Shown: positions 44,672 through 53,137 of the stretch, piece by piece | How positions within the stretch are numbered: position 1 is the stretch's first letter | Layout of the letters: each line of letters opens with the position of its first letter | Assembly (NCBI GenBank): GCA_030442035.1 | Contig: JAUJEA010000002.1 | Location: 62,001-126,000, forward strand | Direction: 5' to 3' | Origin: Splendidivirga corallicola | GTDB taxonomy: Bacteria > Bacteroidota > Bacteroidia > Cytophagales > Cyclobacteriaceae | DNA: 64,000 nucleotides | The notes under the pieces: model-generated | Database searches by the model: none | The model's input: the letters and a program-made list of their open reading frames with translations, nothing else | What the model was told of the DNA's origin: nothing | Program-made: the position numbers and the translations under genes

Positions 44672-46258
44672 ATGAGTAAAAAAGAAGAACTTAAGAATTT
44701 ACTTGAATCCAAATATCAGTTTGAGGGTCCTTCCATTAAATTGGGTGCACCCATGCTTGGAGAGGAAACTTTAACAGGAACAATCATCAGTGCACCCTTA
44801 AAAACATTGAACAGACATGGATTGATCGCTGGTGCTACAGGAACCGGAAAGACAAAAACACTTCAAAAATTGACCGAAGGATTGGCAGATGAGGGAGTCC
44901 CGGTACTTTTGATGGATATCAAGGGAGATTTGAGTGGATTGGCAAAACCAAGCCCCGGACATCCGAAAATTGATGAGCGACAGGCAAAAATCGGCTTGCC
45001 TTTCAACCCCTCAGGTTATACGATTGAACCATTAAGTATATCCGATGAAAAAGGCGTGAGGCTGAGAGCAACCATTTCCGAATTCGGGCCTGTTTTATTG
45101 TCAAAGATTTTGGAATTGAATGATACACAATCAGGTCTGCTGGCCATGCTTTTCAAATACTGCGATGATAGTAAATTACCTTTACTTGACCTGAAAGACC
45201 TGAGAAAGGTATTAAGATTTATCAATGAAGAGGGTAAGGAAGAAATCGAAAAAGAATATGGGAGAATTTCTTCATCATCCATCGGAACGATCACGAGGAA
45301 AATTATCGAACTGGAACAGCAAGGAGCTGATAAATTTTTTGGTGAAAAGTCGTTTGATCCGGCTGATTTGTTGAGGAAAGATGATCTCGACAGAGGCATT
45401 ATTTCCGTATTGCGGTTGATCGATTTGCAGGACAGGCCAAAATTATTTTCCACCTTCATGTTAAGTCTGTTGGCCGAAATTTACGCAACCTTCCCCGAAC
45501 AAGGTGACGCTGACAAACCTAAATTAATCATTATCATTGATGAGGCACACATCATTTTTGACAATGCCTCTGATGCCCTGTTAGATCAATTAAATACCAT
45601 TGTAAAACTCATTCGTTCAAAAGGAGTTGGTCTGTTTTTCTGCACACAAAATCCAACCGACGTACCTGACGAAATTTTGAGTCAGCTTGGATTACGGGTT
45701 CAGCACGCACTAAGAGCTTTTACGGCCAAGGATAGAAAGAAAATCAAATTAATTTCCGAAAATTTTCCCCCTTCGGATTTCTATGAGATCAGCGAGCTGC
45801 TTACCTCTCTGGGTATTGGAGAAGCGTTGGTCACAGTTTTGAATGAAAAGGGTATACCCACTCCGATCGCTGCCACTTTACTCCAGGCACCGGTTTCAAG
45901 AATGGATATAATTACAAATAATGAATTGAAAGAAATTCTGGAGAACTCTGAAATCCTGGAGGAATATAATGAGGAAATAGATAGAGAAAGTGCCTACGAA
46001 ATTCTCAATGAAAAAATTGAAGAATATGCTGAACGGGGAGCTGACGACAGATTAGAAGAACGCCCTCAAAGAAGCAGAAGCCATCGTACCAGAAGATCAA
46101 GATCTACCAGAGCCGAACCAACATTGGTTGAGCAACTGTCCAAAAATACAATGGTCAGGCAATTGGGAAGGACAATTATGAGGGAGGTGACCCGAGGTTT
46201 ATTGGGCGCTATGGGCGTTAAACCCAGGAGAAGGAGGAGGAGAACTTCAATCTGGTAG
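44672..46258 (+). CDS. HerA/DUF853-family ATPase (YjgR-like)
   Basis: 528 residues. Walker A in LIAGATGTGKTKTL at about residue 52, DIKGDLSGLAKPSPGH, Walker B in LIIIIDEAHIIFD, arginine-finger region LIRSKGVGLFFCTQNP, and a C-terminal extension rich in Arg/Ser (SRSHRTRRSRSTRAE, then RRRRRRTS) after the helix EILENSEILEEYNEEID. Function of the family is unknown; HerA relatives are hexameric DNA translocases. Stop lies 14 bp from the convergent methyltransferase. Confidence 0.92.
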   Translation: MSKKEELKNLLESKYQFEGPSIKLGAPMLGEETLTGTIISAPLKTLNRHGLIAGATGTGKTKTLQKLTEGLADEGVPVLLMDIKGDLSGLAKPSPGHPKIDERQAKIGLPFNPSGYTIEPLSISDEKGVRLRATISEFGPVLLSKILELNDTQSGLLAMLFKYCDDSKLPLLDLKDLRKVLRFINEEGKEEIEKEYGRISSSSIGTITRKIIELEQQGADKFFGEKSFDPADLLRKDDLDRGIISVLRLIDLQDRPKLFSTFMLSLLAEIYATFPEQGDADKPKLIIIIDEAHIIFDNASDALLDQLNTIVKLIRSKGVGLFFCTQNPTDVPDEILSQLGLRVQHALRAFTAKDRKKIKLISENFPPSDFYEISELLTSLGIGEALVTVLNEKGIPTPIAATLLQAPVSRMDIITNNELKEILENSEILEEYNEEIDRESAYEILNEKIEEYAERGADDRLEERPQRSRSHRTRRSRSTRAEPTLVEQLSKNTMVRQLGRTIMREVTRGLLGAMGVKPRRRRRRTSIW

Positions 46259-46272
46259 TTCACACGTAATGG

Positions 46273-46974
46273 CTAAAGCACAAGTTTGGCTAAATACTGG
46301 CCAAATTCATCCTCATAGATAACCTGTCCGGTCCACCCCGATTTTTTGGCAACGTCCAGCATAAGTTTCTGATCGATGTAGAGCCATGGAAACCAATTTC
46401 CCTGTTTCCCATTATACTCATATTGAAACTTGAGTTCACCGTAGTAGCGATCTTCCGGAAAGGGGACATCTTCAAAAACATATGCTACATCGCTTGAATC
46501 AAAAAGTAGCTGCCCGCCTGGTTTTATCAGTTTTTTGACCCAATTCAAAAAAATTGCTAATCCTCTGACCGAACCTACAAGACCTAAACCATTCATCATC
46601 ATCAAAAGTGTATCGAAAGTCTTTTCTTCAAATTTGAAGATATCTTTTTCCACAACCTGCCTCACTCCACGCGCTCTCATGATCTCGGTAGAGGCAGGAT
46701 CAATTTCAAGTGCGGTAACATCCATATTTCGCTCCTGAAGAAATAAGGCATGACTTCCTACCCCCGCTCCGATATCCAGTACACTACCATAACAGATTTC
46801 CATTGCATAGCTTTCTAGTTCAGGGAAATCTTCCTCATCGCGAAAAAAAACCTCTATGGGCATTTCTTCCTTTGGTCCATAGTTGTTATTGAGGTAAAGC
46901 GTGTGAAGTGGATTATTCAGGAAATAATCATAAAGGGCCTGTCCGTAAGGAGTAGTGATGCCGGGCTTTTTCAT
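46273..46974 (-). CDS. Class I SAM-dependent methyltransferase
   Basis: 233 residues. Motif I VLDIGAGVGSHALFL, motif II region DVTALEIDPASTEIM, then KTFDTLLMMMNGLGLVG (motif IV) and LIKPGGQLLFDSSD. Substrate unknown. The start codon abuts the stop of the NTF2-like gene with no gap. Confidence 0.9.
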   Translation of the reverse strand: MKKPGITTPYGQALYDYFLNNPLHTLYLNNNYGPKEEMPIEVFFRDEEDFPELESYAMEICYGSVLDIGAGVGSHALFLQERNMDVTALEIDPASTEIMRARGVRQVVEKDIFKFEEKTFDTLLMMMNGLGLVGSVRGLAIFLNWVKKLIKPGGQLLFDSSDVAYVFEDVPFPEDRYYGELKFQYEYNGKQGNWFPWLYIDQKLMLDVAKKSGWTGQVIYEDEFGQYLAKLVL

Positions 46975-47400
46975 TTAAGGAGTATGATCAGCGATAATCA
47001 CCCATTCTCCTTTGATTTTCTTCCATAGTAAGGTAAAAACACCCTCTGCATCTTCCATGGTCTCTCTTGTCAAATGCCATTTGCCAACAACAAAAAAGTG
47101 TTTTTTTCCCAATGATTCGGTTGAAAGAATGTCAAATTTCAATTGACCCATCGTGGCCCTGTCGGGATATCTTTTTTTATAATTTCTTAATGTTTGGTTC
47201 CAACCATAGGTGATGCCGTTTTTACCAACAAACTTCAATGAATCTGATTGCCAGTAGCCAATCATAAAACAATCAATGTCACCTTTATTCCAGCAGTTAC
47301 TTTGACGTTCCAATATTTTAAGGATCTCTTCTTTTTCACTTTGTCCATGGCCATTAATAAAAATGCCAAACAGAAGGGCTATTGTAAAAAATGCTCTCAT
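46975..47400 (-). CDS. Exported SnoaL/NTF2-like protein (DUF4440-type)
   Basis: 141 residues. Signal peptide MRAFFTIALLFGIFINGHGQS, then a helix KEEILKILERQSNCWNKGDID and strands (LKFVGKNGITYGWNQTL, HFFVVGKWHLTRE, FTLLWKKIKGEWVIIADHT) of the NTF2 cone fold. Exported proteins of this fold are common in Bacteroidota; ligand unknown. Directly coupled to the methyltransferase downstream. Confidence 0.88.
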   Translation of the reverse strand: MRAFFTIALLFGIFINGHGQSEKEEILKILERQSNCWNKGDIDCFMIGYWQSDSLKFVGKNGITYGWNQTLRNYKKRYPDRATMGQLKFDILSTESLGKKHFFVVGKWHLTRETMEDAEGVFTLLWKKIKGEWVIIADHTP

Positions 47401-47443
47401 ATTGATAAAAATTCGGGTCCAGGTTAATAAGTTAATCTATGGT

Positions 47444-47878
47444 TTATTTTGATTCTGCAGAAGAGAAGAAAACCAATATTTTGATATCTTCTTTGATATC
47501 AACAAATTTATGAGGCACTTTGGCTTTTACAAAAATAATGGAACCTTCTTTAACCTCCCTCCTCTCTCCATCGACATCAATGGTCGCTTTTCCTTCCAAA
47601 ATATAATAAACTTCATCCTCATCATGAGGTTGTTGTTTATCCTCTGCCCCTTTGGTTAATTTATAGATCCCTGTGCTTAAGGTATTCCTATTAAGGAAAG
47701 GGAGATATCTTTTACTTGAAGCGTTGAGTTGTTCAGTCAGTTCATGAAGTTCAAAGGCCTCCCATTTACCCCCGGTTTGTTGCCTGTTCATTTCATTTGT
47801 TCTGTCTATAAAAGCATAAAGTGATACAGCGGCAAAAAGTATCAATGTAATGATTAATAATAGTACAGGTTTCTTCAT
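47444..47878 (-). CDS. Membrane-anchored cupin protein
   Basis: 144 residues from ATG 47876-47878; a further ATG 11 codons upstream would precede the TM anchor with a hydrophilic extension. N-terminal helix MKKPVLLLIITLILFAAVSL anchors it, followed by one cupin domain: DEDEVYYILEGKATIDVDGER with GxxxxHxH-like acidic metal ligands, GSIIFVKAKVPHKFVDI. Likely a metal-binding small-molecule enzyme or sensor outside the cytoplasm. Confidence 0.88.
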   Translation of the reverse strand: MKKPVLLLIITLILFAAVSLYAFIDRTNEMNRQQTGGKWEAFELHELTEQLNASSKRYLPFLNRNTLSTGIYKLTKGAEDKQQPHDEDEVYYILEGKATIDVDGERREVKEGSIIFVKAKVPHKFVDIKEDIKILVFFSSAESK

Positions 47879-48046
47879 AATGGCTTCATTAGGTCTGTTA
47901 ATTATTCCCACCGGCCTAAAGCACAGTATTGTAAATTATTGTATTTCAGCCATAAATACAAGTAGAGTCACTTTACAACAAATTGGGACAGAATAAAATA
48001 TTCTGTCAGGATTTTAGTATGTTTAAGCTATAAATCGTTTTCAGTT

Positions 48047-48136
48047 TTGGAGGACAACTATACTAGCAGGAGATTTAGGTGGTGGTTATTTCTAATAATA
48101 GGAATCATTATTGGATGGATCATTTTTGGTTTTTAA
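48047..48136 (+). CDS. Possible 29-residue single-TM peptide
   Basis: TTG start at 48047, TAA at 48134-48136. The product has a basic RRFRWW stretch followed by a 17-residue Ile/Leu/Trp-rich hydrophobic helix, a shape common to small membrane peptides. There is no ATG and no family match that I know, so this remains speculative. Confidence 0.25.
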   Translation: MEDNYTSRRFRWWLFLIIGIIIGWIIFGF

Positions 48137-48186
48137 ATTTCAGTTTTAAAACTTTTTCGATCAATTACTTTGGCAAGATATTTATG

Positions 48187-48194
48187 TAACTTTG
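48187..48194 (+). promoter_or_regulatory. -7 box of the M16 peptidase
   Basis: TAACTTTG matches TAnnTTTG; a TTTG at 48169-48172 could be the -33 element, at a shorter than usual spacing of 14 bp. The leader to ATG 48271 would be about 70 nt. Confidence 0.5.
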
Positions 48195-48270
48195 CTCAAT
48201 AAGTAAGCGATGAAAAAAATCAGAAAATTGGAGTCAATAATGGACGACGCCAATTGATTTGAGAACAAGG

Positions 48271-49506
48271 ATGAGAGATTACGAACTTATCACCCTTCCG
48301 AACGGGATCAGAGTAGTGTTGAAGGAAGTATCAAGCACCAAAATAGTGCATTGTGGGTTTATTCTCGATATAGGCAGCAGGGATGAAAAACCAACACAAG
48401 CAGGATTAGCTCATTTCTGGGAACACATGGCCTTCAAAGGGACCAACAAAAGAAAGGCCTTTCATATTATCAATAGGTTGGAGTCAGTTGGCGGAGAGCT
48501 CAATGCCTATACCAGCAAAGAAAAAATCTGTTTTTATGCTTCTGTTCTCAATAATTATTTTGAGAACGCACTGGAACTTCTAACCGATATCACCTTTGAT
48601 TCAATTTTTCCCGAAAAGCAAATCGAGAAAGAACGAGGTGTTATATTGGAAGAAATGTCCATGTATCATGATGTGCCCGAAGATGCCATTCAGGATGAAT
48701 TTGACAATTTGATCTTCACCAATCATCCCCTCGGAAACAATATTCTTGGAACTGCCGAAAGTGTAAAATCTTTCCACAGGACTGATTTTCAGCAATTCAT
48801 TAAGGAGAACTTAAATACGGAAAGGTTAATATTTTCGGTAGTAGGCAATGTTTCTTTGAAGCAAGTAAAAAAACTGGCTGACCGTTATTTAGCCAATGTA
48901 CCACACTTTGATGCAAAAATTAATCGGCTGAAATTCAACGATTTCATACCTACCAAACGAATCGTTGAAAGAAACTTAACGCAAGCACAATGTGCCATAG
49001 GAAGGACTGCATATGCCATCAGGGATCCAAAGAGATTAACTTTTTTCATGCTTACCAATATATTGGGAGGCCCCGGCATGAATTCTAAGTTAAACCTGGC
49101 ACTGAGAGAAAAACATGGTTATGTTTATTCGGTTGAAGCCAATTATAGCCCTTACATAGATACAGGACTCTTTAGCATATTCTTCGGTACGGATCCCAAA
49201 CTGGTTAACAAAAGTATCAAAGTAGTTTTGAAGGAGATGCAGAAATTGAGTGAGAAACCGCTTGGAACCATGCAGTTGCATAAGGCCAAGGAGCAACTCA
49301 TGGGGCAATTAGCTATGTCAGAAGAGAATAATGCGAGTCTCATGCTGATGATGGGAAAAAGTCTTTTGGATCTTGAAAGAATTCAAAGTTTGGAAGAGAT
49401 CTTTGCCGAAATAAGGAATGTAACTGCCTTGAATCTCCAGGATGTTGCTACTGAGATGTTTGTTGAAAACGAATTAAGTAATCTGAATTTCTTACCTAAA
49501 AATTAA
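48271..49506 (+). CDS. M16-family zinc metallopeptidase
   Basis: 411 residues from ATG 48271 (a TTG four codons earlier is ignored). Inverted zinc motif HFWEHMAFKGT with the distal Glu in ILEEMSMYHD, and M16 C-terminal LLMMGKSLLDLER. MPP/PqqL-like single-domain peptidase; pairs of such domains usually act together. Cytoplasmic, as no signal peptide is visible. The methyltransferase follows after 26 bp. Confidence 0.93.
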   Translation: MRDYELITLPNGIRVVLKEVSSTKIVHCGFILDIGSRDEKPTQAGLAHFWEHMAFKGTNKRKAFHIINRLESVGGELNAYTSKEKICFYASVLNNYFENALELLTDITFDSIFPEKQIEKERGVILEEMSMYHDVPEDAIQDEFDNLIFTNHPLGNNILGTAESVKSFHRTDFQQFIKENLNTERLIFSVVGNVSLKQVKKLADRYLANVPHFDAKINRLKFNDFIPTKRIVERNLTQAQCAIGRTAYAIRDPKRLTFFMLTNILGGPGMNSKLNLALREKHGYVYSVEANYSPYIDTGLFSIFFGTDPKLVNKSIKVVLKEMQKLSEKPLGTMQLHKAKEQLMGQLAMSEENNASLMLMMGKSLLDLERIQSLEEIFAEIRNVTALNLQDVATEMFVENELSNLNFLPKN

Positions 49507-49532
49507 GGATTTTAAAGGGCCAATTATTGAAT

Positions 49533-50174
49533 ATGGAAGTCACTGACAAGGAAATCCAACAATATGCCGAGCAATTCACTCAGGGAGAAAGTGATTTGCT
49601 CAAAAAAATCAACCGCAACACACACGCTGAAATTTTATTTCCCAGAATGCTTTCCGGGCACCTGCAGGGTAGATTATTAGCCATGCTTTCCAATATGATC
49701 CGCCCAAAATGCGTTCTTGAAATTGGTACCTATACAGGTTATTCAGCCATTTGCCTTGCAGAGGGATTAGCAGAAAACGGCAAACTAATTACTATAGATA
49801 TCAATGAAGAGTTGGAAAATGTAGCCAAAAATTATTTTAAAGAAGCGGGCCTTGAAAATACAATTGACCAAATTGTTGGAGATGCATTGGAGATCATTCC
49901 TGATTTGAATGAAGAATTTGATCTTGTCTTTTTGGATGCAGACAAAGAAAACTATGTTAACTATTTTGATCTTATTCTTAATAAGGTCAAAAAAAATGGT
50001 TTCATCATTGCCGATAATGTGGTATGGAGTGGAAAAGTCATGAAGAAACCAAAAAAAGGGGACAGAGCTACCTTGGGTATTATTGAATTTAATGAGAAAG
50101 TACACGCCGATAATAGGGTTGAAAATGTGCTGTTACCTGTAAGAGATGGTTTAATGATCTTAAGAAAACTTTGA
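49533..50174 (+). CDS. Class I O-methyltransferase
   Basis: 213 residues from ATG 49533. Catechol-O-methyltransferase-like (COMT/CCoAOMT family): VLEIGTYTGYSAICLAEGL, ITIDINEELENVA, LVFLDADKENYVNYFD and IIADNVVWSGKV. Uses SAM and a divalent metal; catecholic or related substrate unknown. Probably cotranscribed with the M16 peptidase. Confidence 0.93.
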   Translation: MEVTDKEIQQYAEQFTQGESDLLKKINRNTHAEILFPRMLSGHLQGRLLAMLSNMIRPKCVLEIGTYTGYSAICLAEGLAENGKLITIDINEELENVAKNYFKEAGLENTIDQIVGDALEIIPDLNEEFDLVFLDADKENYVNYFDLILNKVKKNGFIIADNVVWSGKVMKKPKKGDRATLGIIEFNEKVHADNRVENVLLPVRDGLMILRKL

Positions 50175-50260
50175 AACATGAAACAGGCCATGCATGAGAA
50201 GCACATAAGGATGATTAAACCGGAATACTGTAATCTCAAGGGTCTACAAATTTTGAACGT

Positions 50261-52273
50261 ATGAAAAATGTTTTGATCAGTTTTTTTGTACTGCTTTCTG
50301 GAATGGCTTTTTCCCAGGGTCCAAGGGTTCCCGCGAACATGGAATTTGCGGGTATCAAGTTAAAAATAACAGAGGGTGCGAGGCGGGAGATCCAAAAGGA
50401 TGTGGATATGCTGACCAGGAGTCAAAAATATCTTAACATCAAACTTGATCGTGCTAAATTGTATTTCCCGATCATTGAACGTGTTTTCAGGGAAGAACGT
50501 CTTCCCGATGATTTCAAATATTTGGTGCTACAGGAAAGTGCACTCATCTCACATGCTGTTTCTTCCGCTAATGCAGTAGGTTTTTGGCAATTTAAAAAGG
50601 GGACAGGATTGGAAATGGGATTGAGGATAGATGGCACCGTTGATGAGCGGATGAACATTGTATCTTCTTCCAGGGCTGCAGCGGGATACATCAAAAAAAA
50701 TAATTTCCTATACTTTAACAACTGGTTGCACTCATTACAGGCTTATCAAATGGGGCCCGGTGGTGCTTTGAAAGCCGTGGATAAGTCCAAAGCAGGAGCC
50801 ACAAAAATGACAATCAGCAAGCAGACTTATTGGTATGTGAAAAAGTATTTGGCTCATAAAGTGGCTTTTGAATATGCCCTGCGCAATTATGGTGGAAAAG
50901 GGACTATGCTGGCCGAATATACCAAAGGAACTAATCGCAATTTAAGAAGCATAGCCAACGAGTTTTCGCTGAGTGAAGATGAGTTGAAATCATATAATAA
51001 ATGGCTCAAAAGAGGCAGAATACCTGATGACAGGCAATATACTGTTGTTTTTCCAGTGGAAAACAATGCGGATCGAAAACTGATGACATTGGTAAATAAC
51101 AGGTCCGGCAGTAAAAGTCAAAAAACCGTGGTATCTGGCAAAACAACAAATGCTAAATTATCAAATGAGGGTTCTGAATTTCCGATTGTTAAGACCAATT
51201 CACGATCATCATCCAGTCAAATTTCGATTATCAACAGTTTACCGGGAACTATTGCAGCAGATAATACCAAAGTCCGTACACTTGCCAAAAAGGCAGGGAT
51301 CAGCGAAGATGATTTCAGGTCTTATAATGATATGGGACTAACAGATGAAATCATTGCGGGCAAAGCCTATTATTTCAAGAAAAAGAGGAATAAAGCTAAA
51401 ATACATTATTACGCAGCCAGACCCGGAGAATCACTTTGGTCTATTTCACAAAAGTTCGGTATCAGACTTAAAAAATTAATGCAAAAAAACCGCATGAAAA
51501 ATGCGAATGAATTAAAAGCCGGACAAGTACTTTGGCTCAGGTTTATAAGACCAGCCAATGAACCCATTGAATATATTGATATACCAGGCAAAGAACCAGC
51601 ACTTTTAGTTAAAGAGAATCGTCCGATCGACACACCAAAAGCAGAAACAAAAAAAGAATCTGTCTCCGGATCCACCAAGCCCGAAGTAAAAACTTATACA
51701 TATCGGATTGAAGGAGATGATGAAGTGAATGAAACTCCTGTAAATTCTCAAAAAAGCGAAGCGCAAAACACAACGACAAGCACTCCAACCTATCGTGTTG
51801 AAAAAAATACAAACAACCAAAATGTAATTGAAAGAAAAAGCCCTGAGCCAGATCCGGATGAGTTTGTCGTAACCGATGAAGTCAAATTTATCAACGAGGA
51901 CAAGGCAATTGCCAAAAATGGGACAGATAAAAACACACATACTGTTGAACAAGGAGAAACACTATATTCCCTATCAAAACAATATGATGTGACAATTGAC
52001 GAATTGAGAAAATGGAACAATATTGGTAAAAATGAGGGAATTAAGTATGGCCAACAGCTAAGAGTAGGGTTTTTAAATAAAAAACCCGAAATTCAGGCCT
52101 TTAATACTGCCCTTAAATCTGACATTATTGAGCACCAAGTAAAACAGGGGGAAACAATGTATAAAATTGCTCAACAATATGGAATCACCGTTCAGAAGAT
52201 AATGGAACTAAATAACAAGAAGGATTATGATTTATCGATTGGGGAGAAGATAAAAGTACAAAAAGCTGATTGA
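50261..52273 (+). CDS. Lytic transglycosylase with LysM domains (MltD-like)
   Basis: 670 residues. Signal peptide MKNVLISFFVLLSGMAFS. Transglycosylase domain at about 65-220: FPIIERVFREERLPDDFKYLVLQESAL (catalytic Glu), SSANAVGFWQFKKGTGLEMG, AYQMGPGGALKA. Then LysM repeats near 225-265, 330-370, 382-428 (YAARPGESLWSISQKFGIRLK), 556-602 (HTVEQGETLYSLSKQYDVTID) and 622-668 (HQVKQGETMYKIAQQYGIT), separated by Thr/Ser/Glu-rich linkers. Cleaves peptidoglycan glycan strands in the periplasm; the LysM modules bind GlcNAc. Confidence 0.94.
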   Translation: MKNVLISFFVLLSGMAFSQGPRVPANMEFAGIKLKITEGARREIQKDVDMLTRSQKYLNIKLDRAKLYFPIIERVFREERLPDDFKYLVLQESALISHAVSSANAVGFWQFKKGTGLEMGLRIDGTVDERMNIVSSSRAAAGYIKKNNFLYFNNWLHSLQAYQMGPGGALKAVDKSKAGATKMTISKQTYWYVKKYLAHKVAFEYALRNYGGKGTMLAEYTKGTNRNLRSIANEFSLSEDELKSYNKWLKRGRIPDDRQYTVVFPVENNADRKLMTLVNNRSGSKSQKTVVSGKTTNAKLSNEGSEFPIVKTNSRSSSSQISIINSLPGTIAADNTKVRTLAKKAGISEDDFRSYNDMGLTDEIIAGKAYYFKKKRNKAKIHYYAARPGESLWSISQKFGIRLKKLMQKNRMKNANELKAGQVLWLRFIRPANEPIEYIDIPGKEPALLVKENRPIDTPKAETKKESVSGSTKPEVKTYTYRIEGDDEVNETPVNSQKSEAQNTTTSTPTYRVEKNTNNQNVIERKSPEPDPDEFVVTDEVKFINEDKAIAKNGTDKNTHTVEQGETLYSLSKQYDVTIDELRKWNNIGKNEGIKYGQQLRVGFLNKKPEIQAFNTALKSDIIEHQVKQGETMYKIAQQYGITVQKIMELNNKKDYDLSIGEKIKVQKAD

Positions 52274-52369
52274 TAACCCGTTAAGTTATTAGAAAATAGG
52301 CCCTGATTTTAAATAAGTGAAATTTTGAGATTTATATTACTTGACTAAGTATAAATAAAATTAATGGGC

Positions 52370-52397
52370 TTTGAAAAAGCTTTAATTATTATCTTTG
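52370..52397 (+). promoter_or_regulatory. Candidate promoter upstream of the response regulator
   Basis: TTTG at 52370-52373 and TATCTTTG at 52390-52397, 16 bp apart, close to the Bacteroidota -33/-7 arrangement. It lies 174 bp before the response-regulator ATG, so the leader would be long and would contain the palindrome at 52412-52429. Confidence 0.5.
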
Positions 52398-52411
52398 AAC
52401 AAGTTTAGATT

Positions 52412-52429
52412 AACAAATTATAATTTGTT
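52412..52429. promoter_or_regulatory. Perfect 18-bp palindrome
   Basis: AACAAATTATAATTTGTT, with no central spacer, placed just after the candidate -7 box. It could be an operator or a cruciform/RNA hairpin in the leader. Confidence 0.45.
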
Positions 52430-52571
52430 CGTTATATTGTGAAATAGTATGCTAAACTGAAAGAAGCCAGGCAGAAGCTTCCACCTATTTAAACAAGTAT
52501 TTGATTGTGGATCAGCACTATTTTACTAGGTTCAACTCAATAAAATAGTAGTTTTTAAAAAATAATTTTAA

Positions 52572-52994
52572 ATGCAAACAGATGCTAAGGCCATAGATTT
52601 GGTAATGTTAGTAGATGATAATGATACTGACAATTTCATCAGTAAAAGGATCATTGAAATCACCAAATTTGCGAAAGAGGTTGAGATAAAAAATTCCGGA
52701 AAAAGTGCGTTAGAATACCTAGAGCAAAACAAAGACAATCCTGACAAATTACCGAATATTATTTTCCTTGATATCAATATGCCGATTGTAGATGGATTTG
52801 TTTTTCTTTATGAGTTTGAGAAATTTGCAACGTATTTGAAAGACAAGTGTAAAGTGATCATTCTCTCCAGTTCGGATAACAAAAGAGATATTGATAAGAT
52901 CGTTAATAACAATCATGTTGTGAAATTCATCACAAAACCACTGACGGAAATTGCTTTAGAAGAAATAAAAACAATGGATGTTTTCAGCACTTAA
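52572..52994 (+). CDS. Single-domain (CheY-like) response regulator
   Basis: 140 residues, receiver only. Acidic cluster VMLVDDNDTDNF, phospho-acceptor Asp in IIFLDINMPIVDG, IILSSSD (Ser in place of Thr) and conserved Lys in KFITKPL. This subtype is common in Bacteroidota and usually receives phosphate from a hybrid kinase; no kinase is adjacent. Long leader with palindrome upstream; terminator 25 bp after the stop. Confidence 0.92.
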   Translation: MQTDAKAIDLVMLVDDNDTDNFISKRIIEITKFAKEVEIKNSGKSALEYLEQNKDNPDKLPNIIFLDINMPIVDGFVFLYEFEKFATYLKDKCKVIILSSSDNKRDIDKIVNNNHVVKFITKPLTEIALEEIKTMDVFST

Positions 52995-53017
52995 CTGAAA
53001 AACGCTTATAGAATTTT

Positions 53018-53044
53018 AAAACCTCCTTTTTGGAGGTTTTTTTT
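53018..53044 (+). terminator. Intrinsic terminator of the response regulator
   Basis: 9-bp stem AAAACCTCC/GGAGGTTTT, 5-T loop, followed by a run of eight T. Confidence 0.9.
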
Positions 53045-53137
53045 ATGTTTTTTAGAAAGGTTTCAGCTATTAGAACCATTCTTATACGATTTTCGCATCG
53101 TACCACAATTCACAACAAAGCCTTTCTAATTAAAAAA

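Larger units (their letters stand above)
47879..48270. other. Intergenic region before the M16 peptidase
   Basis: 392 bp. It holds the possible TM mini-ORF at 48047-48136 and the -7 box at 48187-48194. Nothing else was recognised. Confidence 0.5.
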
